Below, piece by piece: positions 56,201 to 64,000 of a stretch of DNA of 64,000 nt. The stretch is from Lunularia cruciata (lineage: Eukaryota > Streptophyta > Marchantiopsida > Lunulariales > Lunulariaceae). Numbering within the stretch: the stretch's first letter is position 1; each line of letters begins with the position of its first letter. The notes beneath the pieces are model-generated. The model did not search any database, was not told where the DNA came from, and saw nothing but the letters and a program-made list of their open reading frames with translations. The stretch covers positions 37,364,552 to 37,428,551 of the forward strand of contig OX419756.1 of assembly GCA_948567375.1 (NCBI GenBank), given 5' to 3'. Both the position numbers and the translations under genes were made by a program.

Positions 56201-57001
56201 CTTCCCGAGTACTAGTCTCCAATCCGACTCTGTCCAGCAAGCCGGATTTCCTCTCTTCCCTTCTTCCTTGGGTCCATCAAGACACTTGCTCTTGATGATT
56301 TCTGTCATGAAACCTGGAAAGCTTACTTTCCAGTTCCATGCCAAAAAAGTGATCCAAAGTCGGCTCAAGACTTCAATCCTAGCGATCACATCTAACCTCC
56401 AAATTGCGTGATTTCTCACTGCAAATTCAGAGTTCTTTCCTCCTCCCATCTCTTCTGCCTTCTCACTATCTCTTGATTTCACTCTTGCGACTTCTCCCTT
56501 ACACACTAACGCGTTTCCAACTCTATTTCCCTTCACACAATCACCTGCAAGATGACTTCTCAACGGCAAAGGAAAATTACTTGACATTTCGTCGTTGCAA
56601 GTTTGATTTTTATAGAGTTGCGCTTTCTTTGTCTTTCTTCACTTTGAGTTACTACCGAGAAATCACACCTCCTGCATGCACCTATCACTATCAATCAACC
56701 TTTGCATGTATGGGCCACCGGTTTTTGAACGGTCCCTTCTTGAATTTCTTGCCCCGACAAAAAGTTGTTAGATTGTCTTCGCCTTGGGTTGAGCTCCCCC
56801 CGATACAAAGACACCTAACTTCGGGTTGTTTGCTGACAGGGCATTTCCGAGTACTTCACCTTATGACCCAAAGTCACTTTACTTTGGGTTTCATCCCGAA
56901 GACTCTTTTCTTTACCTTCTTCTACCATACATGCGCAATCCGACTTCTCTATACACTTCTTCTTCTTTATTTTGAAAAAAACAAAAAATGTGGGCACCAC
57001 A
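53245..57001 (-). mobile_element. Solo LTR, subfamily A, complete, reverse
   Basis: 3757 bp with perfect TSD ATCAT (53240-53244, 57002-57006). On the minus strand it runs from TGTGGTGCCCACATTTTTTG (57001) to CGGGTTGTCACA (53245). TATA-like box at 56614-56607 (minus). It is inserted in the reverse C-like LTR gene. Confidence 0.88.
54023..56587 (-). pseudogene. LTR-encoded coiled-coil protein, reverse A copy
   Basis: ATG at 56587 (MSSNFPLPLRSHLAGD), open for 149 codons to 56138. A frameshifted stretch follows, then 392 codons open (56009-54831) covering the end of the N-terminal domain, linker (ESEDEDLEGDAKLKTED) and first half of the coil. The C-terminal pieces are 54628-54422 and 54406-54023 (LWKDVRAKPEVDNIGVQM, VDIGLD). 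About five lesions in total. It aligns throughout with 21211-23783. Confidence 0.74.
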
Positions 57002-57006
57002 ATCAT

Positions 57007-58628
57007 CAGCTCGGCTTTTGGGTTCCGACCACTCTACTTCTTGAACCTTGACCCAAAGTCGCAATCTTTGTACCTTCAAAGTTTCTTCCTTTAAACTTTC
57101 TCCACCTTCTAGAGTAACTTTATAGGGCCCTACTTCAGATGCAAGAATTTCATTCTTACACTTGGCAGTCCAGGGTTGTGCCAAGACTTGCTCTCCCTTC
57201 TTCCCCTCACTTCCTCGTTCAAGCATGGAAATTTTCGGACTCAGCTTTCCTGCCTTGATCATCGGCTGTCGTGATTGCTAAACCTCTACTTGCCTTTGCT
57301 TTCACTGCTTGATTCTTCACTCCGTAGTGTGAACTCCTCTTCTTCTCCCGACATTCCTTCCTTTGATCCAATTTCTCCTTCCGACTCGTCTTTTGCTTCT
57401 GGCGTGGCTTCCTTCGTCTTCACTACCACCGCCGTTGGGTTCAGCTTTGGAACTTTCTAGGGCTGGACTATTGCAACACAATTCTCACACTTGGCTCTCT
57501 TTCTAGCCCTAGAAAGGTCAATTGCTATGATTTTCTCCTTCCCACTCTTCTTGTAATACTCATCCCCATCTTGCACTCTCTCCATATAATATCACTCATC
57601 TATATTTGCCTCCTTTTGCAAATCCGGGTGAAAGTGCGAGCGCATTTTATTTTGTTCTTCCAAAGTCAGCAAGTTGAACCGAAAATAAAAATGCGCTGCG
57701 AAGGGCACAAAATAATATGGTGGCATATCCATTCTCCATTGTGAAATCATCTGCTCCACTCTTTGATGTAGACATTTCACCCAATCTACTACCTCCCCCG
57801 CAAACATTTGGTGAAAGAACACCGCCTATTGCATAGTAACAAAGGTGGTTTGCTCTGGCTTGAACATTGCCATCATTGCGCTAACTATCCCTCTCTGCTC
57901 AATGTCTCTATAACTGTCCACCTTGTACCCATTCTTAGTGTGAGGTTGATTGAATGGCTTCCTCACTTTGGTAGTCTCTTCTGAAGCATCACACTTCCAA
58001 TAGAAGGTGGTACCTCCTACCTCTCTTGCTTCTCTTTCCAAAAATACTCTCTAATCCGCCTTTGTCCATCAAGCAGGATTCCCTCTCTTCCTCTTGTGCT
58101 TTGGTCCATCCTTGCAATTACTTGCTGCAATTTCTACCATGAAAATTGGAAAATTGAAGTTCCAATTCCAGGCTAGGAACGTGATACAAAGTGTTGTCAA
58201 GACTTTGATCCGTGCTATCACTTCTTATCTACAAATTGAAAGCCCACTCACCACACTCTGCTAACTCACTTTTGGGGTCATCGTGTGCTTCCTCATCTTC
58301 TTCTTGTGGAAGATCGTTCCCAAGATCCTAACCCACTCCTCTTCCTGCTGATTTGCAATTTGCATTACTTTGGGTCGACTTTGAATAGGGACTAGGTAGC
58401 AACTGGACATTGCTCCACTAACTCGCACAACTTGTAATTTTATAGTCCTTCCACAATCAATCATTCTTTAGTTGCTCCTTCTCTCTAGTCTCCGATTTGG
58501 TGAAATTGTTTCCTGTCACTATCAAGAAGTTCTTGATCTCGAGGTCATTACTTTCTTCCCACATACTTTCTTGATTGGGCCAACTCCAAAGAAGTTTGTT
58601 CCAAGTTCTTTGGATCAGATCACACCGC
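57007..58628 (-). mobile_element. LTR, C-like, reverse, middle part
   Basis: N-terminal half of a C-like LTR gene. 58041-57826 (GGTTFYWKCDASEETTK, NGYKVDSYRD) and 57822-57592 (FFHQMFAGEVVDWVKC, YYFVPFAAHFYF) are split by one stop. A linker follows, with VLAQPWTAKCKNEIL (57180). It is interrupted on the left by the A LTR and on the right by R copy 2. Confidence 0.75.
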
Positions 58629-61600
58629 TGTTGCGGGGATTGGTTGGTCTTGGGAGTGTGCCATGCACATGGCTGCTTGCGCTCAGAACTGCTAGGCTTG
58701 TCAACTGTTCAAAGCCCTTTGTAATCAGACGCTCTCTCTACTTGCCCGGCTGGCAGTCCTTCTTGCTAGAGCAGCTTGCTACCAATCTTTCTAAATGTAG
58801 GCTCAGGGTTAATGGCTTCTTGGATTGGCTTCATTGGCGCAATCGTATTCTTCAAGCTTCATTGCCAATGTTAAAGTTCTGTCCATGTTAAGTTGTGTTC
58901 AATGGGCTGTGATGTAATTCCTCTAACAAATCACAGTCTATGGCTAGGTTCAGACAATCATGATCAGGTCAGTGACAGGTCTTGGAGATGTGGCTCCACT
59001 AAGACTGAGAGCTCCAAGACTGGAGTCCTCTCATTTATACTATTCACAGACTAAGGATTCACATTCATCAAGGAAGTATATATTTATCGTAATCCCAAGC
59101 CTTGCAGTTATAAATTTTTGAGGAAAACCTAAGCAGCTTCAAACAATACAATGACCGACTAAAATCTTAAACGGCAAAGCATGTACACAAAGGAGGAGAA
59201 CTAAGCAAGTTTACATCCTAACCCTTACAATTCTTAGCCCTCCGTTCTATCGTGGCTCTGTTTGGAATTTTCTCCAAGTCTGTTCTCTAGTCGATAGGTT
59301 CTCATTCCACTTCTCCCTTATTCTTGTCCCAAAAACTAATCACTTCCTTCTCTATCACTTCCTTCTTTGGCATTTCCTGAAACTCTTTGTTATGTCATTC
59401 TCCTGAAAAAAAACCTGCTCACACCTTTCTTGAAAACAAGTCACTTCCTGCCCTTCTTGAAAGCTCTCACATTCTTGTCTCAAAACTCCACATGGGAAAT
59501 GCTTTCTAGCTCTGCTCTTCTCTCAAAATCGCGGCAATCCCTAAATCTCCTACTCATTCTTCACAACCTTCAGATCTCTAGCAAGGCATAACTTCTCTCA
59601 AGATCCTTCTCTAAAGCACACACTCTTCAGTCCTCACTTTCAGTTTCCTTCCCCTCTGTCCAAGCATGCCTCTTCTCCTTCGGGAAAATCTCCCTTATCT
59701 TCATTTTCACGTCCAAACTCCTCTTCAAGCCAGACACTGTCCTTTGATGTTTCTCCTATCACCTCGCTCTATCTTACTCATGCTCAGGCCAGACCTCTCA
59801 ACCCTTTGCCGAGAATTCTCCTTGACCCTTTTCTTCCTATCGCAAGCCACATCCTCCTCCCTTGAATGTACTATCTCTTCAGCCCAAACCCCTTCTTGAC
59901 GCCCTATACACTGCTCTGATCTGCTTAATCCCTTTGAAGAATTCCCTGCAGACCCTTTGATAATTCCCTCTCTCTATCTATCAACCCTTCTTCTTCAAAT
60001 CATCCCTATCTTGTCACCACAATCCTTTTCTCAAAGCATCTCTGTCCTATCACCAAAGTCCTTTTCTCAAAGCATCTCTTTCTTGTCACCAAAATCCTCT
60101 CTCAGCCTCTATTTCTCCCGAAACTCCTTCTGTCCACCCATCAACTCCTGGAAAACATTGTTGCTTCAAAAAAGTACTCTTTGTAACTTCTCGAAATCCC
60201 ACTATCAGCCCTCTATTTCTCTCAATACTCCTACAAACTTCTCCTTCAAAATTTTCTCTGTCATTTCCCGAAAGAACCCAATTGTCAGCCCTTTGTTTCT
60301 CTCAAAACTCCTGCAAACTTCTCCTTTGAAAAACTCTCTATCATTTCCCAAAAACCCTACTGTCAACCCTTCATCTTTCTCTTGAAACTCCTTCAAAAAA
60401 CTCTTTGTCATTTCCCAAAAACCCTACTGTCAGCCCTTCATTTTTCTCTCAAAACTCCTGCAAACTTCTACTTCTAAAAACTCTCCATCATTTCCCAAAA
60501 GCCCTATTGTCAGCCCTTCATCTTTCTCTTGAAACTCCTTCTGTCCACCCATCAACTCCTGGAAAACATTGCTGCCTCAAAAACCCTCTTGTCACTTCTT
60601 GAAATCCCATTGCCAGCCCTCTGTTTCTCCCAAAACTCCTACAAAATTCTCCTTCAAAAATTCCTCTATCATTTCCCAAAAAAGAACCCTACTGTCAGCC
60701 CTCTGTTTCTCTTGAAACTCCTGCAAACTTCTCCTTCAAAAATTCCTTTGTCATTTCCCAAATGAACCCTACTGTCAGCCCTCTGTTCTCTCAAAACTCT
60801 TGCAAACTTCTCCTTCAAAAAACTCCTCTGTCCTTTCTCAAAAGCTCTATTGTCAGCCTTTCATCTTTCTCTCAAAAATCCTACAAACTTCTCCTTCAAA
60901 AAACTCTCTATCATTTCCCAAAAGCCCTACTGTCAGCCCTTCATCTTTCTCTCGAAACTCCTTCTGTCCACCCATCAACTCCTGGAAAACATTGCTGCCT
61001 CAAAAAACCTCTTACCACCTCCTGAAATCCAACTGTCAGCCCTCTATTTCTCCCCAAAAATCATGCAACTTCTCCTTCAAAAACTCCCCTGTCCTTTCCC
61101 GAAAACCCTCCTGTCAGCACTTCATCTTTCTCTCAAACTCCTGCAAACTTCTCCTTCAAAAAACTCTCTATCATTTCCAAAAAGCCCTATTGTCAGCCCT
61201 TTGTCTTTCTCTCAAAACTCCTTCTATCCACCCATCAACTCCTGGAAAACATTGCTGCCTCTAAAAACCTCTTGTCACTTCCCAAAATCCCGCTGTCAGC
61301 CCTCTATTTCTCTCGAAACTCCTGCAAACTTCTCCTTCAAAAATTCCTCTATCATTTCTTGAAAGCCCTACTGTCAGCCCTTCATCTTTCTCTTGAAACT
61401 CTTTCTGTCCACCCATCAACTCCTGGAAAACATTGCTGCCTTGAAAAACCTCTTGTCACCTCCCGAAATCCCACTATCAGCCCTCTGTTTCTCCCAAAAC
61501 TCCTGCAAACTTCTCCTTCCAAAATTCTTGAGACCCTCCAATACCCTAGTAATACTCCAACAGTTAAGTGACAAGCCAAATACACTGAGCTTATGTAACA

Positions 61601-61777
61601 TTAAAAAATATCCACCACTCAAGTTCCTCCCTTCCTTAACACAAGAGAAAGTGCTTGAGCTTATAGGAACACCAAGCAACTACCGGTTTCACCATAACAT
61701 AAATCCTTGAGTTCATTAACATGAAAACTCACACCAAATGGCACCAATACTACGTGTAGATTATTTTCCCGATGACA
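58629..61777 (+). mobile_element. R copy 2: TG...CA element with tandem array
   Basis: 3149 bp, TGTTGCGGGG to CCCGATGACA, TSD CCGC (58625-58628, 61778-61781; ACCGC if the last A is shared). Parts: 5' unique 58629-59252; a section 59253-60117 absent from copy 1; array 60118-61523; 3' unique 61524-61777. No pol or gag motif on either strand, so probably a solo LTR of an unidentified element. It is inserted in the reverse C-like LTR, whose sequence continues at 61778. Confidence 0.72.
60118..61523. repeat. R tandem array (copy 2)
   Basis: About 1.4 kb of the same two modules as in 20059-26361 ('cagcccttcatctttctctc', 'tccacccatcaactcctgg'), irregularly alternating and diverged. Several overlapping long frames (such as 60850-61362) are repeat artefacts. 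Confidence 0.85.
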
Positions 61778-61977
61778 CCGCCCAATATGAAGTCTTTCCT
61801 TTTTCTTCTTTGTCTTTGTGTCTCCTTCAATCTTGACCCAAGGTCTACTTTGAGCTTTACTCCAAACCCGCATTTTTTCTTATTTCTTCCTATGTTAGCA
61901 CTCTTTAGGCTCTATCCACATACTTCTTCTTCAAATTTTCCTAAAACTATCCAAAACAAAAAAATTTGGGTACCACA
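61778..61977 (-). mobile_element. LTR, C-like, reverse, 5' end
   Basis: Last 200 bp of the reverse C-like LTR, ending at 61977 with CAAAAAAATTTGGGTACCACA. With 57007-58628 and 52085-53239 it makes one LTR interrupted twice. Confidence 0.72.
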
Positions 61978-62038
61978 ACTCTTCCTACTTGCAGATCCAA
62001 AATGAAAATGCACCTCTTCATATTTGCTTCTTCAACTC
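61978..62038 (-). mobile_element. LTR 3'-module scrap
   Basis: About 60 bp of reverse LTR sequence just past the gene stop ('gcacctcttcatatttgc'). It was the target of the C-like LTR insertion. It is fused on the right to a gypsy integrase piece. Confidence 0.55.
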
Positions 62039-62228
62039 TACCATCACCAAAATGTACCAATGATGTCTCACAATCAACGGTAAAGGTCAAACAAAGTCCA
62101 AACTCCAATGGTAACCCAATTCCATGATACGTAATGGGTGTAATTGTGGCATAAGAGCATTAAATGATGCTCTAGCTTGGTCACAAACCACACATCTCAC
62201 ATTAAACCTGTTGTACACGGGTTTGAAC
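62039..62228 (-). pseudogene. Gypsy integrase fragment
   Basis: The minus strand reads FNVRCVVCDQARASF, then LGYHWSLDFV-stop-PLPL.VRHHWYILVMVE. These are the last zinc-finger cysteines and the first catalytic Asp (SLDF) of a Ty3/gypsy integrase unlike E1, D or F. It is cut by the A LTR at 62234. Confidence 0.72.
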
Positions 62229-62233
62229 ACTAT

Positions 62234-64000
62234 TGTGGTACCCACATTTTTGTTTTTTTTTCTTATTTTTGAAGAAGAAGTGTACAAAAGAAGTTGAATT
62301 GCACCTGTACGGCAGAAGAAGGCAAAGAAAGGTGTCCTTGAGGTGTAACCCAAGGTAAAGTGACCTTATGTTAGGAGGCGAGGTACTCGGAATTGCCCTA
62401 TCAACATGCAACCCGAAGTAAGGAGACTTTGGGGGTGCTCAACCCAAGGCAAGAACAATGTAACAACTTTCCTTCAAGGCAAGTCATTCAAGAAGGTACC
62501 ATTCACAAAAATAGCGGTCATAAGCATGAAGGATAATTGACAATGATAGGAGCATGCAGGAGGTGTGATTTCTTGGTAAAAACTCAAAGTGAAGAAAGAT
62601 GGAGGAAGTGCATCACGATAAAATTTGGGCAAAAGACAAAGAAATGACAAACAATTTCTCATCACCGTTAAGGAGTCATCCTATAGGAGATCATGGGAAG
62701 GGTGTGTCAAGAGGAAGTTGAGAGAGTTAATCCGGGAATCAGTAGGAAGAATAGCCCCCAACCAAGAGTGGACAAGAGAAATATGGGAGGTGGGAAGAAG
62801 AACTCCAAATTCACAATGAGAAATCATGCAATTTGGAGGTTAGATGTGATTGCAAGAATTGAGGTCCTAAGCAGGCTTTGGATCACATTCTTGGCATGGA
62901 ACTTGAATGTTAGTTTTCTAGGTTTCATGATTGAGATCATCGAGAGTAAGTGTCTTGATGGCCTTGAGGAAGAAGGGAAGAGAGGAAATCCAGCTTGATG
63001 GATAGAGTGGGATTGGAGATTAGTACTCGGGAGAGAAGCAAGCGCAAAGCATGGTGCCATGTTCTTGGGGAAGGGAGAAGTAGCCAAAGAAACCCAAAAA
63101 GTGAGAGATGCCTTCTCTTCTATGCACACAAAGAATGGCTACAAAGTGGAGAGCTATAAGGATACTATCAAGAGGAGGATTGTGAGTGCTCTAATGGTGA
63201 TCTTGAAGCTGCAAAGAACAGCCTATGTGATGAAGCACCAAGTGGTGTTCTTCCATAAGATGTTTGTAGGAGAGCCAATTAATTGGGTGAAGTGTTTCCA
63301 TCAAAGGACTCAACAAATGATGTGGAATTTGCAAGACAAGTTGCCTCCACATTACATTGTGTCATTTGCAGCCCACTTCTATCTAGGGTTGAACTTGCTC
63401 AATGCAGCGGAGAGACACAAGATGGTGTCCCACTTCCACCCCGACTTAAGAAGAGATGATGCGGAGGAGCAGCAATACATCCTGCAAATCAGGAGTAGCA
63501 ATGAGTACTACGACCAGAGTGGGCAGAGTGTGCAATTGAAGGTGAGCACTCCAAAGTCAAAGAAGAGAAGTTGACAAGGAGAAGTAGAAGAAGTAGAGAA
63601 GGCACAACCTTGGAAGGCTAGAAAGGTGAACCCAAGGAGAGAACTGGTAGTAATCGAGTCGTCAGACAAAGAGTTGGAAGGGGAGGCTAAGTGCAAGTCT
63701 GAAGACTCAGAGAAGGAGGAAGTACCCAAGTTTATGCTTCAGAGTGGGGACACGAGTAGTGCCAATGATGATAGAGTAGAGATGTAGTCTGTACCCAACA
63801 AGGAGGAAGCCAAGATGGAGATAGAGGAGAAAGGTAACTCAAAACTGGAAGATGAAGTTCAAGAGCAAGAGGAAAAGAGAGTTACAATTCAGAGGAAGTC
63901 TGTTCTAAATGTAAGGTGAAGTATGAAGCAGGGCCGAGTAAGGTAAGAGAAGTGGAGAGTGGAAGTTCAGGGAGCAAAGAATCCATTTCTATAAGGCGAT
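62234..64000 (+). mobile_element. LTR, subfamily A, left part, cut by window edge
   Basis: Begins TGTGGTACCCACATTTTTG at 62234 after flank ACTAT (expected left TSD, 62229-62233). It is closest to the E1 LTRs. It continues past base 64000 in the linker of the LTR gene. Confidence 0.82.
62645..64000 (+). pseudogene. LTR-encoded coiled-coil protein, partial
   Basis: ATG at 62645 followed by a frameshift. Then 62693-62998 (GGGKKNSKFTMRNHAIWRL, FLAWNLNVSF) and, after a stop, 63059-63574 open for 171 codons (GKGEVAKETQ, NGYKVESYKD, QVVFFHKMFVGEPINW, LPPHYIVSFAAHFYLGL, EEQQYILQI). The linker beyond is frameshifted, and the coil lies outside the window. Confidence 0.68.

Noticed and set aside
58629-59252. 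Coding remnant in the R 5' unique part (for example 58472-58891)
   Set aside because: The frame crosses the R boundary from LTR into R and is not preserved in copy 1. No family is recognised.

Overview
The window is eukaryotic repeat DNA, most likely from a land plant with a large, retrotransposon-filled nuclear genome. A gymnosperm is my guess, but nothing in the sequence is diagnostic. I see no host gene, tRNA, rRNA or CRISPR. Nearly every base belongs to nested LTR retrotransposons whose borders can be read from TG...CA ends, 4-5 bp target-site duplications (TSDs), primer-binding sites (PBS) and polypurine tracts (PPT).

The dominant family has giant LTRs (about 3.7-3.8 kb) that carry a sense-strand reading frame of roughly 850 codons. 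It encodes a conserved N-terminal domain, an acidic linker, a long coiled coil and a C-terminus ending VDIGSD or similar. LTR identity is shown by element E1: an LTR end at 29356 is followed by a tRNA-Asp-type PBS, then decayed gag, protease, RT/RNase H and integrase, a PPT, and a second LTR starting at 37385. About sixteen copies or fragments of this LTR occur in three subfamilies: A (about 3.8 kb), B (about 1.9 kb) and C (about 3.7 kb). Most are solo LTRs, and five of these have clear 5 bp TSDs.

Layout. 1-5395: B inside A inside C, all solo or edge-truncated. 5402-46790: E1. Its 5' LTR is split by chromovirus D (7829-28252, minus strand). D's gag is split by R (13514-26613), a TG...CA element with a long tandem array. 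R in turn holds gypsy element F (14141-20058) and a solo A LTR (20797-24576). D's chromodomain region holds a solo F LTR (8709-9402). E1's interior holds a solo B LTR (32610-34532), and its 3' LTR holds two C LTRs (38179-41900, 43653-45516). 46791-51853: A and C LTR pieces joined by deletions. 51854-52084: a gypsy RNase H scrap. 52085-61977: a reverse C LTR holding a solo A LTR (53245-57001) and a second R copy (58629-61777). 62039-62228: a gypsy integrase scrap. 62234-64000: an A LTR running off the window.

Nesting gives relative age: E1 is older than D, D older than R, and R older than F and the solo A LTR. F is youngest: its LTRs differ at about two positions over about 270 aligned bases and its gag and pol lack stops, yet it has lost protease and most of RT. 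No element looks autonomous. The notable unexplained system is the LTR-borne coiled-coil gene.
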